From Verticillium longisporum (taxonomy: Eukaryota > Ascomycota > Sordariomycetes > Glomerellales > Plectosphaerellaceae), in the NCBI GenBank assembly GCA_019188255.1, contig JAETXT010000006.1:1736001-1800000 (forward strand): DNA of 64,000 bases, written 5' to 3'. This document shows, piece by piece, positions 42,553 to 55,303 of this stretch (within the stretch, counting starts at the first letter, position 1; each line of letters opens with the position of its first letter). A program made the translations under genes and the position numbers. The notes under the pieces were generated by a model. The model had not been told where the DNA came from, did no database searches, and saw only the letters and a list, made by a program, of their open reading frames with translations.

Positions 42553-42616
42553 CATCAGAAGTCATATCCATCAGAAGTCATATCCATCAGAAGTCATATC
42601 CATCAAAAGTCACATC
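42553..42616. repeat. 16-bp tandem repeat, four copies
   Basis: Unit CATCAGAAGTCATATC, three perfect and one variant copy, in the leader of the amidotransferase-like gene. Confidence 0.95.
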
Positions 42617-42673
42617 CACCAGGACCCTGCCATCCACGACAACAGCACATCCTCAAGGACCTCACAAAGAACC

Positions 42674-42856
42674 TCACAGAACACAGAACACAGAACACAG
42701 AAACAGAAACAGAAACAGAAACAGAAACAGAAACAGAACACAGAACACAGAACACAGAACACAGAACACAGAACACAGAACACAGAAACAGAAACAGAAA
42801 CAGAAACAGAAACAGAAACAGAAACAGAAACAGATACAGAAACAGAAACAGAAACA
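42674..42856. repeat. (ACAGAA)n microsatellite with CACAGAA interruptions
   Basis: About 180 bp of hexamer (AACAGA) runs and 7-bp (ACACAGA) runs end directly at the ATG at 42857. In the amidotransferase frame it stays open but contains no ATG. Confidence 0.95.
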
Positions 42857-43619
42857 ATGGGCTCCACGCCCTCTCCCATCCGCCTCGCCATCCTCGAGGC
42901 AGACACCCCCCTGCCCGAGACCCAGGCCACCTACAAGGGCTACGGCGGCGTCTTCACGGCCCTCCTGCGCACCGCCGCCCTGACGCTGCCGACGCCCGCA
43001 CCCCTCGACTCGCTCGTCACCATCACGACCCACGACGTCGTCAACGACCCGTCGTCCTACCCCGATCCCGATGCCATCGACGCCATCCTCATCACGGGCA
43101 GCAGACACACGGCCTACGACGACGAGCCCTGGATCCTCGCCCTCGTCGACTACACCGCCCGCTGCCTCGCCACGGCCCGCGTCCGCGCCATCGGCGTCTG
43201 CTTCGGCCACCAGATCATCGCCCGCGCCCTCGGCGCCACCGTCCGCACCTCGCCCTAAGGGCTGGGAGGTCGCCGTCACCGACGTCACCCTGACCCCCGT
43301 CGCCCGCGACCTCTTTGGCCTCGACGTCCTGCGCATCCACCAGATGCACCGCGACGAGGTCGTCGACGTGCCGTCCGGCGCCGAGAGCCTCGCCGCCACC
43401 GCCACGTGTCCCGTCCAGGGCTACTACGCCAAGGGCCGGTACATGGCCGTCCAGGGCCACCCCGAGTTTACGGGGCCCATTGTCGCCGAGATCCTCGCGA
43501 GCAGGCACAAGATGGGTATTTTTGACGACGACACGTACACCGAGGCCGTCGAGCGCGCGGGTATCGAGCACGATGGCGTTGCCGTCGGCAGGGGGTTCCT
43601 GAATTTCCTGCAGCAGTAG
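42857..43619 (+). pseudogene. Class I glutamine amidotransferase-like protein with frame break
   Basis: The product resembles fungal class I glutamine amidotransferase (GATase1)-like proteins, which hydrolyse glutamine or a gamma-glutamyl bond at a Cys-His-Glu triad. The nucleophile elbow GVCFGHQ (Cys115) is present, and the downstream part has GHPEF with the expected His/Glu. After the triplet for Pro133 the frame meets TAA (43256-43258), while coding clearly continues as KGWEVAVTDVTLTPVAR in the next frame. One base fewer before AAG would join the halves to about 253 residues. The gap between the halves is too short for an intron. Pseudogene or a base error are the alternatives. Confidence 0.8.
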
Positions 43620-43990
43620 GCGGCATGGGGTTGGTGGGGGGATTCGTTCTATTTATTGTTCCCAGACAGCCGTCAGACGCCGAGTTGCACGGCAGCACAG
43701 CAGAGAGCACAGCAGGTGACGGTGACACGGCGTTGAAGGCAGCATAGCTATGGTTACATCGATTGCAATTCGACAGACAGTTTCATCAACTCCATTCTTT
43801 ACGTCTGAAATTTACGTCTGATATCAAGACGCCAGTCTCATAACTGACGCATATCTAGCTCGCGACCTTCTCTTGTCCATACCATCTAATGCCGCCAGTA
43901 ACAAACCACCAAATGCGCCGGATGCCATGCTTGACCTCCTCGGGTATCATCCAAAAAGCAGCCCAATCCCTCCGTCGACAAAGGAGATCA
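43620..43990. other. Intergenic region between convergent genes
   Basis: About 370 bp with no supported gene. Confidence 0.45.
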
Positions 43991-46202
43991 TCACGTCCTC
44001 TCTCTCATCTCAAACACATCGTCTGCCTGCCTCTCTCTCCCATGATTCTCCCCCTCTTCATGATCCTGCCCCTCTTCATGATTTCCCCCCTCTTCATGAT
44101 CCTGCCCCTCATGATCCTCCCCCTCCGCTCCCACGTGATCCAGCCACTCCCACCACTCCGTCTCCGTCCTCGGCGGCCGCTGCCTCGTCCTCGGCGACCT
44201 TTGCCTCGTCCTCCTCTCCGAAGCCTCGATATCCCTCCTCGCCCTCGCATTCCTGCCATCAAAAAGCATCTCCTCCCTCGTCCGTCCGGGGCCCTCGCCC
44301 TGCCTCATCCCCCAGCGACTCCGCCAACTGCCCCTGCGCCCTCCATCACCACCAACCCCGCGCCCCTCGCCCCTCGTCACGGCCGCCGCGACAGCAACAG
44401 CCTGCGCCCGCGCCGCCCCCTGCCTCGCCGTCCCGTGCCCGTGCCGCCACGGCTTCTCCCGCAGCGCAAACAGCACGGCGTCGGCGGCCCCCTGCATGCA
44501 CAGGCTCACGAGGCTCGCGAGCACGAGCCCAAAGGGCCCCGCGCGCAGCGGCTCGTTCCACCGCAGCACGTGCTGCGCAAACGGCACCGCCCACACGAGC
44601 ATGTAGACGAGCGGGTAGACGAAGAGCAGGCGCAGCTGCCGCCGGATCTTGAGCCGCGCGCGCGCCATGCTGCCGGATGGATCAGTGGCTGTGGCGCCGA
44701 TGCCGGTGCCGGTGCCGGGGCCGCCGGTGCGCCGGAGCGGGGCGGCCGAGGCGGCGACGGCGAAGAGAAAGGGCGAGGGCGAGGGCGTTGACGAGACGGC
44801 TGTCGAGGAGGACCCGGTGTGCGGGTGTCGGTATGGCCGCCCGCTGGGGCTGGAGAGCGACGAGGGCGGCTGGTCACTTGTTTTGCCGAGGCTTGGCGGC
44901 AGCGAGTGTCGCGCCGTTGACGGGTCGGAGGTGCGGGCTGGTGGAGGGGAGGCGATGGCCTGGTAGGATACCCGGTTGTCCGCTTGCTGTGGGAAGTGGA
45001 CGGCTTCGACGTGGGCGTCGTGTTGCGTCGTGTGTTGTTCTTGTTGCTGCCGCTGCTGCTGCTGCTCCGTGTCCATCGACGCGACGGCCTCGCCCCCGAA
45101 CAGAGGCCACTTCCACCGGATACCGTGCGCCGTGTGGTGCGAGTCGACACGCAACCGGCCGGCCAACGGACGCCGCAGCGGCTCGCCGCAGGAGCCCTCG
45201 CTCGAGACGGACCCGTGGCGCTGCCGCTCCTCCTCGGAGCACGAGTGGTGCGAGTCGGACGTCGACGGGATGAGCCCGTGGTAGGCGATCGGCGGCGTCG
45301 GCGGGACGGACCCGTTGCGCGTGTCGGCCTGGTTGTTGCTCACATTGCTCGGGCTGCTCGTCGTCTGGTCGCTGCTGACGGGCGGCGGCGGCGGCGCGTT
45401 GCTGTGCCGCCGCATCTTGCTCTCCTCGCCGAAGCGGTGCATGAGCACCGACACGTAAATGTACGTGCAAAGGTACGACACGAAGATGATGAGCAAGATA
45501 ATGTACCGCGGGATCCAGCTCAGCGCGAGCCGCGCCCAGAGCGGCCGGATCGGCAGGTAGCAGTACTGCCCGTTGTTGACGTACGCTGGCGTGTTGATGA
45601 AGGCGAGGGACGCCAGGACGACCGGCAGGATGAACAAGACGGCGTAGGCCGTGCGGCGGTACGGATACAGCCCGCTCTGGCCGTTGAGCTGCCGCGGCTT
45701 GAAGATGTAGAGCGCTGTGTGGATGGCGATGAGTGCCACGGCTATGTCTGACGCCTCGATGCCGACGGCGAGGAAGAAGCCGCTCATCTGGCAAAAGACC
45801 GACTCTGACTGGATCGGGCCCATGGCAAAGTCGACAATGGGAAATATCATGAAGAAGAGGGCCTCGAGGCCGTCGCTGACAATGAGGAGCATGATGAGAC
45901 TGCACGTGTTAGTCAACTTTTGCCCTTCAAGTCCAGAAAGGGCTGGCAGAAAGAACATACTCATGACGGAAGCTCCTGCGCATGCGGAAGAACCAATATG
46001 TGACAAGCACAATGAGTGACAGGGTAAAAAGCGAGAGAGACAGGGAAACGCATCGCAAGATGTAAATCTGCTGGTTAGACAGCCCACTAGGGATCTCGCT
46101 GTACTGCAACACCTCGCGGTTGTCCAAAACGGAGTCTCCAGTGCCTTCCGTGTCCAAGAATGAGCCCAGGACCGGACGCAGACCGCCAGATGTGGGCGGC
46201 AT
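43991..46202 (-). CDS. Git3-type G protein-coupled receptor (glucose/nutrient sensor-like)
   Basis: Git3/Gpr1-type receptors couple nutrient sensing to cAMP signalling. Exon 1 (46202-45961) and exon 2 (45899-43991) join across a 61-nt intron, giving 716 residues. TM1 is in exon 1 (IYILRCVSLSLSLFTLSLIV); the join restores SFRHDLIMLLIVSDGLEALF of TM2. TM3-TM5 follow. A very long third intracellular loop is rich in Ser, Pro and Gln (EQQQQRQQQEQ). TM6-TM7 are in the Git3 C-terminal domain (LKIRRQLRLLFVYPLVYMLV), closing with FALREKPWR. The C-terminal tail has tandem His/Glu/Gly/Asp repeats. Ligand is not predictable. Confidence 0.9.
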
Positions 46203-49200
46203 GACAAAGACCAATACTCAGGCCTTGATGCTGATGCCGTCGGTGAAGCATACAAGCAGCTTGAGAAGCAGAACCAAGATGGGGATGGGGCAGGTGTTTT
46301 TCAGAAATCGACCGACATTATGAACCTTTTCGTTAGGATACTGTTGGGTGTATTTCGATGAGCTGCGCGCAAATACCGAATGGAATTGTTCTGGTTGTAA
46401 TGTAACTTGTCCTCGCCGGCCAGGGAGTTGGGCCCGCAATGACAACCTCGATGTTTTTGTTAAGACGCGTGTCGGCTATCCTTTGTCCAATACTCTTTTC
46501 CAACGTCCAAGAGGCAAAATGCGTCATGAGCACTGGATATCGAGGGCAGCAGGTGCCCCTTGCACTACTCGTCAAGAGGTATCCGGTAGTTGAAGGAGGT
46601 ACATGCGGTGGTCCTGCGCGCCGAGCTTTGCGTTCGTGACGGTCCTTTCCAGTGGAGCTCTATTCCCGTGCTTGATGGCGAGGATGGACAGCTGCAGGTG
46701 GACTCAAGTGTGTGTGGTCCAGTCGGTTCTCCGGTCGAGGTTCCGGAGGAGAAGAGTGCGAAGGCGCAAGTGGGAGGCAGCTTCAAGTCAATCACCTGCT
46801 TGATAGATGGTCGAGGTTGCTCTCGCCACCTTGTCCTCGAAGCTCGCTTTGACAAGGGACCTTATCAGTGAGCTGCCCGGATCAAGCTCCGAGCTGGGGG
46901 GTCTGGCGAAAAAGGCAAATGCAAAAAGTCATATCCAATCAGCCCTGTAGGGAGGGGAGAGAACTGTGATATCAGGATGGGCGGATGAGCGGATGGGCGA
47001 GTCTTCTGCAAACCTACGAAGACATGACAGCACCCATTACAGCCACGCGCCAACGAACGGCCTACCGTCGGACAGCCAAAGCTTATGAAGAGACACGCAA
47101 GGCCGATCTCTGCTAGGTAGACAAGACTCGCACACAGGGCGCCCCCCCATACGGACTGGCCGTCATCGTCGTCAGGCATCGGCAGGCATCGGCAGACATA
47201 GAGGGAAAATTTTCGACAGCTTGCATATGTGAGGGTCAGGAAGCAAGGCATGGCAGAGAGACAACAGGGGGGGAAGCGGTCCACCACACAGAGAGACTTT
47301 GGACCGGATCGAGGAGGACGACGCGCGAGCGGCAGACGGGTATCCAATGGCCGCTGGCCGGACTGGCGGGTTCAACGTAGGAAGCATGGAGTCCGCGTGC
47401 CTCCGAGTCGTGGAGGCAGACCACCATTGGGACTTGCTGGGAAGATGACTCGGCAAGGGAGGCCGTGGGACATGGAAAGACATTGGCTCAGGCTGTACCG
47501 TACCATGCGGGGCCCAGGATGTCTCGGGGAACACGACGGCGTAGGCCAGGGATGGGCCAGAAAGGGCCACACTGAAGAGGTTGGAGGCGCCTGGGGTGCA
47601 AAGCTTGGTATTGACCGTGGCCCCGGGAAAATGGGGGCTCAGGGTGCGGGATGACGAGCGGCGGCTCTCTTAGTGTGAAAGGCTTTGCCCACCGACCCAT
47701 GCTGTGTTTGTCTCGATCTTGTCTGCCGCCGTGCTCTTCTCGTCGCGTGTGCTGCAGAACGGAATAGCGAGAGAGGCAGTGCACGACGGCGTGTGATGTG
47801 ATCAAGTCCACCATAGGTAGTCTATGGAGGCCCAGGAGGGTTAGAGCCAGTGTGTTTATCGTTGATCGTGTCACTGAAGCGGCTTCAAGATGGAATTAGG
47901 CCGGCCATCCTGTTCCGTTGATCCCGCCCGCTTTCGCTGGCAAGCAGCATATTACCTGGGCAGCTCGGACGATGACCAGAGCGAAACGGAAGTGATCGCT
48001 CCAGTGTTGCGTTGCTCGCCAGCCCGATGTGGACTGTTCGAACAGCGGTAGCACTGAGCGAACGCCTGGCCATGAAATGTACAGTACTTGTTTCTGCAGA
48101 TGAACCTTCGTCAGCAGATCAATCTGTCAGTCAACGGCGTCGGTTCTGTTATAGGACGTCACGCGAGTGAGCGAGAGGAGCCAGCTCATCGTACAGCGAG
48201 TGAGCTGTGCACCTCCAAGCCTTCAAGATTCAATAATGGCTCGTCACATGGCCTACTTTCGCTTGAGCTCACTGTAGCGGTGAAGACACAAAAATCGGGG
48301 AGCGCCAAGTATCACTGCATTCTTCTGGATAGCTGTGCGCGCACGCCCGCCCAAACCAGATCACCACCAGCAAAAAAGCGCACCGATCCAAACGATCCCG
48401 ATTGATTAGCGCTCTTCCTTCAAGTGGTACCTTAGGTTTGGCGCCAGCCAGGACTGAGCACCGACCGCCAACTGTTGCTAGCCCATCCCCAGCTTTCAAC
48501 CAAGTGTCCCCTTTAGCGGTCTTGAGCTTGAACTGCTAATGGGCTTCAGCGGTCGCATGCCGTATGGAGCGCATGCGGTATGGAGAAAGCTAAACGCCAC
48601 CGGATGGGGGTTCACTGACTGGCGACACTGAGGAGGAGTCCGATCGGCGTCGCATCGAATCCTGTGCGACACGTAGGCTCCTCGGTATTCGACCATTGAA
48701 TTGCAACCTATCTTCGTACATGGACGTTGTCAGAGTAATCTCCCACTTCTCGGCCTCGCTCCCCTGGCTGCTTGGTCTCTTGGCAGGTTGGGAGTGGATT
48801 GTCATGACACATGTGAGATGAGCACTCGGTCCTCTCTGTAAGGAAATTACCGGGACGCGACTATGAAGATAACGTAACAAGAGAGCAGCGGATTGACCCC
48901 AATGAAACGTAGCAAACGCGAGGCCAATCATGCTTGTACGTGTGGATGAGGATGAGCGATGCATCTGATGACATTGACTTTAGCACTGCCCTGCGATCTT
49001 CGGACCCGAATCTGGCTCCGTGCATCCCCTGGATCTCGGCTTCGTTGAAGCTTCAGCATGGGTCCTGAGTACTTGCCTTACCCTGCCGAGATCCACGGCT
49101 GTCGTAGAGTGTCGCCTCAGATGCCGTATAGCAGGTCATACATCACAAAGAGGATTCGATTGCGCTGGCTTGCATCATCATAGCATCAGTATCATCGACG

Positions 49201-49374
49201 AGCCGGTATCCCCGGGCCCGCTACCTTTGGTATCTAACAAAACACGGCAACAGATTGTACATGGAAGGTCAAGTCCAACGCCCTACGCCGCTGCGCTTCT
49301 CCGCGTTCTTCGAAAGAGACACTCGCAGACAGTCCACACACACACATACCCAGAACAGCATTACAGCCTCGCCA
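46203..49374. other. Long gene-poor stretch
   Basis: About 3.2 kb with no supported gene. Several 80-140 codon frames exist on both strands, but none shows a family signature, introns or coherent codon use. It contains the GPCR promoter. Confidence 0.45.
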
Positions 49375-51730
49375 CTAAGTCTCTTGCTCTTCAAAAAACT
49401 CAATGGTCATGGCCGCGAGGAATCCCGGAATGCAGCCCTTGGTGTGCACCCAGTACTTGATGTGGTTGCTGATCTTCGCTGCGAACGCGCTTCTGGGCCC
49501 GCCGCTGACCTTCATTGTGCCCTTTTCTCCGTCAAAGACAATCGAGTTCTCGTGCTCGTCCGTCTTTGAAGGATAGTACTGAGATTCGACACGCATCTTG
49601 CCGTTCGGCATAAACGTGACTGTCCAGCCCATGGTGGAGAAGACGGCCTCCTTGAACTCTTGAGACTTGTTGCCCCAGACTTCCTTCAGTCGCCTGCTGA
49701 GCTTCTGTGCGCTCGCTGTCTCGGCCTTGGCTTCGTCGATGAGACGTTGTGCTGCAGCTAGCTGCGACGCAGGGACAGTCGGGAAAGACCCTGATTTAGC
49801 TCGCGACTGCATATGAGCCAGCAGCTCCGCGTTTTCCGTCTGCAGGGCCTTAAGCGTCGAGAGCTTGATGGCTTCGTAGTCAGATGTTGGGTTGGATCGC
49901 AGCGAAAGCACGCGCGTTTTCGACGACTTTTTAGCTGCCTTCAGCTGCTCTTGTGCTACCGACAGCTCCTTCACCGTGAGCGCGTGTTGCGAATGCAGGG
50001 CCGAGAACTCGTCTTGCAGTTTGCGCTTCTTGCGTGTAAGTTCTGCCAGCTGTGCTGAAAGCCCGGCGTCGTTCTTGTCCGTCCCGTCGTCGATTCTGGG
50101 TCGCTTATTCCCAATTGTAGGCTGCGTAGTTTCGAGGGACGCCATCTCGGCCGCCAGAGCTTGCGTCCCCGACTTGTACTGATCAACCAACTCCTCGAGC
50201 TCCTTGATCCGCTTGGCTTTACCCTCATCGTAGTTCTCCGGCTGGAGGTCTTCTGTGTCAAACAGCGCCAACTGTGCACGCAAATTCTCAACTTCCTTGA
50301 CAGCTAGCGCTCGTTGACGCTCTGCCCTCATGCGCGCTTTGTCGGTATTGGAAGCACTGGCGTTGGCCTTGGCGTTCTGCACCTCGCCCTTGAGGCGCGT
50401 TACCTCGGCTTCCAAAGATTTGATACTGCTGTCCTGCGCAGCCAATTCGGCTTGCAGGCCGCCAATCTTGTCCATGTGTGACGCGATCGTGTACCGCTCA
50501 GCAATGAGAGCCCGGGCCAGGGCTTCAGGGGAGTCGAATTCGAGATCCTCACCCGACGCGGTCGTGCTCTTGAGGTACGCGGTCCAGGCCAGCCTTTCGT
50601 CTTCGAGACGTTGACGCTGAATCTGGGCTTCCGAGAGCTCAACCTCGAGAGCCTGAGCAGCCTCAAGCTTGCGAAGCAGAGAACGTTTCTCTTCCTCCAC
50701 AACCTCTGTAGCCCGGTGAACTTGTCGCAAGTGCTTTAGTTCACTCAAGTTTTCCCGATTCGTAGACTCGAGGTTCCGAATATGCGCAACTTGCTCAGAC
50801 AGCTCTTGTTTGATGGTGGCCATTGTGTCGGCATCTCCGGTCTGTGCCTTTAAGCGCAGCACCTCGGACTCCAACTCGCCAATGTGGGTGTCCTTCTCGG
50901 CCAGCTGCACCTGCACCTGCTGCAATACCGTTTCGCGAGCCTGGCTCTCCTGCTCCAGCTCTTGCACGGACTTTTGAGCGGCTTGAAGCTGCATTTCGAG
51001 ATCGATCGTCTTTTTCTCGTTGATCCGAGCGGCTTCGTCCTTGGCGTTGGAAAGGTCCTCGAGCTGCTCCTGTACCAGACGAGCCTCCTCTTCAGCATCA
51101 CGCGCCCTTTTCTCCCAGGTCGACTTTTCTTGGTTGGAGGACTCTCGAATATCAGCAAGCTCTTTCTGCGCCGACTCCAGTTGGCGGAGTGCTTGCGACT
51201 TCTCCGTCTCGGCGGTCTGTTTCGCGGTAAAATCAGCTTGGGCACGTCGGCGCTGGTCTTCAATATCGGCATTGTGTCGAGCTTCGGCCATCTGTTTCTC
51301 TTGCTCGAATGTCTCTATCGTGTAACGGAGGCCGCTGAGCTCCGCCTTGAGCTCCTCGATGACATGGCGTTGAGACTCATACTCCTCCGCGTCGGGTGGG
51401 GCGAGATTTTCCTTTGAGCTCTCCCGCGAAACGGCGCGCAGCGACTCGCCAGCGGCACTTTGACGAGAAGATGGTCTGCTGGCAGCATTGTCGGCACCTG
51501 TCAAGAGGTTGTATGTTGGCTGGGTTTGGGTTGCGCGGAAAGTCTGCGGCCAAGCGTCAACTCAGTTGCCCCGGGCGGCCATGGAGATTAGTTTTGATGC
51601 AGCTACTTACGCGCGATCCTCGCAAGGACGTGTGTGGTCGTGGGATGCTGGCAGGACCAGCGCTGCGGTTCAATCGTCCGGAAAGAGATGTGCGCCTGGG
51701 CGGCTCGCCGGATGGAGTATGCGACCTCAT
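49375..51730 (-). CDS. MAD1: Spindle assembly checkpoint protein MAD1
   Basis: MAD1 recruits MAD2 to unattached kinetochores and delays anaphase. Exon 1 (51730-51611) and exon 2 (51543-49375) are joined over a 67-nt intron (GTAAGT..CGCAG) in phase 0, giving 762 residues. The protein is almost entirely coiled coil from about residue 90 to 640. The C-terminal MAD1 domain is recognisable: RVLSLRSNPTSDYEAIKLST and LKALQTENAELLAHM, then RRLKEVWGNKSQEFKEAVFS and the end fold GWTVTFMPNGKMRVES. The start MRSHTPS resembles the N-terminus I expect in other fungal MAD1 proteins. The upstream ATG at 51907 would add 59 residues and is less likely. Confidence 0.94.
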
Positions 51731-52687
51731 CTCGGCGCTGCGAAGCTCGACGAGTCGATTCAGCGACCGACGGTGTTGTTTGCTTCGTTTGTTGATTGAG
51801 CAGATCTGCGCCGCCGGTGGTGATAAGGTCACGTGGGTCGGTGGGGTGCATGGGCTGCTTGGCAGCTTGCCTGTTGTGACAGGGATACTGCTTGTATCCT
51901 CGTCCATTTTAGCTGAGAGCCTCTTGAAATGATAAATCGAACCGATGTCTGGAGACTGTTAAATCGCTGCTTATAAATTGATCGCAGGGACTCAAAGAGT
52001 GCACTTCCGGCAATCGTTAAGATGTATGAAGGTGTCTTTGTTGACCATTCTTCTGGAAAGCATTCGAGTACGACGATTGAACTAAGGCAGTCACCGTATG
52101 CCTGCCTTCTGGGCTTGGCTGACTTAATCAAAATCAATGGCCTGGCACCAATTACCAAGAGGAAGAAATTCCCAGAGCCCTGAAGCCTGCCTGTACCGAA
52201 ATGATGGTCGGAAAAAGAGTTCTAACTTCAGTGACGAATCCAATACACATGGCTACCCGAGGTGCCTTGCCTATCAGCTTGAACAAGCTGGATGGACTGA
52301 AGTTCTTCAAAGTATTTTGGAATTGGAATACTGCCATTCAATGAGCCGAGATTTTGTCGCTTCCAGGACGGAGGTCGACTTGACTCGCCGAAAGCCAATA
52401 CAAGGCGTGGATATGGTCTTCTGCTTCCCTGTCCGAGTTACCTACCTAGGTAGGCCGATTACCCCAGATGACCAACGAATTACCTGCTTTGCCACGCTGG
52501 CACTCCCTCCGCTCATGGTCCTCCTTCCCAAGCAGCCGAGAAGCCCATCATACCCCATCCCTCGCCACTGTCAACAGCACCAAAGGTTCAACGAGGGAGG
52601 TGCATCGCCAAGATCACAGCTCGCTGTAGATGGACGACGTGGTGCCTGACCACGGAAGCGGCCGTCAGATGGACCCTGCACAATGAC
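51731..52687. other. Intergenic region upstream of MAD1
   Basis: About 1 kb, including the CCTACCTAGGTAGG palindrome at 52441-52454. No ATG-started gene is supported. Confidence 0.45.
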
Positions 52688-53011
52688 GTGCCAGCAGATC
52701 CCCGCGTATTGTTTGAGCTTGTTCCTGTCTTGGCAAAGCACAGAACAGAATATGCTCCGTGCACCAGCCACTTGCTGCTTCCCCAAACAGGTGAGCTCGT
52801 AGCAATCACAGATTTTCCTTCAAGCCAAGATCCTACAACACCCCTTGAATCTCAACCCGGCGCCCTCTATACAGCCGTCATCTCGTTGCCGAAGGAGCTG
52901 GCTGCGGATCAATTGCAAAATCTGCAGCTCCAGGCCGTATCTCGACTGCTCAACCCGACCATTCCGCTCATTGACGCCAACCAAAGATCCAGTCACCCGC
53001 TACCGATTTGA
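52688..53011 (+). CDS. Unassigned open frame, possibly part of a gene
   Basis: This 107-codon frame has a protein-like sequence (for example TGELVAITDFPSSQDPTTPL and GALYTAVISLPKELAADQLQ) and stays open upstream to about 52475 without an ATG. Its opening codon here is GTG. It lies just upstream of TAM41 and could be an exon with its first exon unrecognised, or a decayed gene. No domain is recognised. Confidence 0.28.
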   Translation: MPADPRVLFELVPVLAKHRTEYAPCTSHLLLPQTGELVAITDFPSSQDPTTPLESQPGALYTAVISLPKELAADQLQNLQLQAVSRLLNPTIPLIDANQRSSHPLPI

Positions 53012-53246
53012 CCGTCCTGTACAACCTGCATATGGATTCCTTCAGCGAATGATCTCTCGCAGCTGCTAGAGCTGGCGACCGCATCTCCAGCCGACATACA
53101 ACCTCCGAGTGTACAAAATTCCCATTTCCACGTTTCGACAGACGCCAGACTACACCAAGAACCTACACACGCCGCGTCTCGTGATCGCGAAGACTCTCGA
53201 TCCCACCCAACACTCCAGCTCAACGTTTCGACAGGAGACCGGCGCC

Positions 53247-54892
53247 ATGGCAACAGCACTTACTCAAAACCGGCTGGCTCGGATGGCCTGGCCGGCGAAT
53301 TCGCAACCTCTGACTTCGATGCGACCTTTGCGCCGCCAACGCGTCTCTGCTTTCTCCTACCACAGACTGTACTCGGAACAGACTTCACCGGATACCAAGG
53401 CTGGGCAGACAAAAGCTAAGGATGGTTCGCACATTGGGGAGAAGCAGCAGGCTGAATCGAAAGCACCTACATACGTTCACAGAGGTTCAGCCATCAACTT
53501 TGCGATCGGCGATAAATATCGCATCAGGGAGCCCCGCGAAGGACCTCCATTGTCGGCTGAGAACTGGGAGGACCACCCGAACGCCAGGCTCGAAGAGTTT
53601 GACGAGCTTCCTTACGAGCTCTTCGGCACCAATCAACACATTGAGTTCCACGCCGAGTTCAAAAGGAGCTCACTCGACTGCTCCGATCTTACCGTGCTCC
53701 CATCATGTATGCGTTCGCCTACGGATCCGGAATCTTCCCGCAAGCCAAACCGAACCGCCACGTTAGCGATGAGGAATATCGCAGCGTTCATCCCAAGCCG
53801 TCACAGGCATTGAAGGAGGTGCAAGCCTCTGGGCCCAAGTCCATTGATCTCATCTTTGGTGTGACCCACACGCAGCACTGGCACAGTCTCAACATGCGAC
53901 AGCATCCCGAGCACTATTCTTCGCTCGCCAAGTTTGGATCTGGTCTCGTGTCCACGACACAGGAGCGTTGGGGCGCTGGCGTCTACTTCAACCCGTACGT
54001 CATCCAGAACGGTGTGCAGATTAAATACGGCGTCACCTCGATCGACAATCTTTGCACTGATCTTTCTTCGTGGAATAATCTCTACCTGGCAGGCCGTCTT
54101 CAGAAGCCGGTTAAGATCCTGCGTGACCACCCTCGAGTCCGCCTTGCTAACCAGGCGAACTTGATCTCGGCTGTCCGGACTGCACTACTGCTTCTCCCAC
54201 CGCAGTTTACCGAGAATGAACTCTACTCCACCATCGCTGGCCTTTCTTACCTTGGCGACCCGCGTATGGCTCTTCCGACAGAATCTCCGAGCAAGGTCAC
54301 CGACATTGTCACCCACAACATGACCTCGTTCCGGAAACTCTACGGTCCGCTATTGGCTACTCTGCCCAACGTCGACTTTACTGCGACAACACCCGACAAT
54401 GCCGATCCCGACGCCAACGCAAAGTTGTCTCAGGACATGGACCCGACGAAGCGCGCCAACATGGTTCGGCGTCTGCCTTCCACCTTCCGCTCCCGCCTTT
54501 ACTTCCAGTACCAGAAGAAGTTCATGATGCCTCGCGGGGAGTTCCGTGCCCTGATGGAGGCTTCCAAGGACGAGGGCGAGGAGTCGTTCAAGCGCCGTAC
54601 GGGCGGCGGCTTTGAGCGCCGTATCGTCCAGGACGACCCGGCAGAGCTGCAAGAGATCATCCGCAAGGTCATCCGCCAGACGGTCAACTGGCCCGCCACG
54701 GCGCAGACCATCAAGGGCTTCTTCACAGCGGGCGTCCGGCGATCCTTGCGGTACGTGTACGAGAAGTGGACCAAGTTCCGCGCGGGCAAGGCGAAAATGG
54801 CAGCAAAGAAGCAAGAAGAAGCGGCGCTGAAGCAGGAGACCGCAAAGCAGGAAATCAAGGTGGAAGTGAAGGAGAAGACAAAAGAAGAGTGA
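53247..54892 (+). pseudogene. TAM41: Mitochondrial CDP-diacylglycerol synthase TAM41, with one frame break
   Basis: TAM41 makes CDP-diacylglycerol for cardiolipin on the matrix side of the mitochondrial inner membrane. From the ATG at 53247 an Arg/Ser-rich presequence is followed by DELPYELFGTNQHIEFHAEF. The family continues with RAPIMYAFAYGSGIFPQ (nucleotidyltransferase GSG) and then about 390 residues in the -1 frame to 54892. The frames meet at a run of four A (53661-53664). Adding one A would give one protein of about 548 residues. The gap has no splice sites. Because TAM41 is normally important for growth, a sequence error at the homopolymer is more likely than a dead gene. Confidence 0.9.
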
Positions 54893-55303
54893 ACAAGACG
54901 CCTGTCATTTGAGTGTGTATCATATCTATCTTGGTCAGGGCGTTGGCTGTACATAGTCCGACGGCATAGCATTGGTTCGTGGGGATAGATCTCGGGGTCC
55001 CCCATGTGAGAGCGGGCGGATTTGTGGTTTGCTATTCGGGCGTTCGGGCGGCATGTACAAGACGGTTTGGGTAAACTCGCGCGTGTACTTCAACAACAAT
55101 TCGACGGATTCCGGCCGATGAGGTGCTGCACATCAGTTGTCTTCGCATATGAATGGCATGTCGACAAGGGAGGCTTAAAATAATCAAAGACTCTGTCAGG
55201 CTTTTCAATTGAATTATTCACATTTTCAGAAGCTTGGCATGGAAGTCTATTCGTATCAGACATGCTTGTCTTCTTCGGACAGCATCCTGACATTCTAGCC
55301 TAT
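54893..55303. other. Intergenic region between convergent genes
   Basis: About 410 bp with no supported gene. Confidence 0.45.

Noticed and set aside
47229..47654. 141-codon plus-strand frame rich in Arg and Gly
   Set aside because: Low-complexity composition without domain or splice support. Treated as chance.
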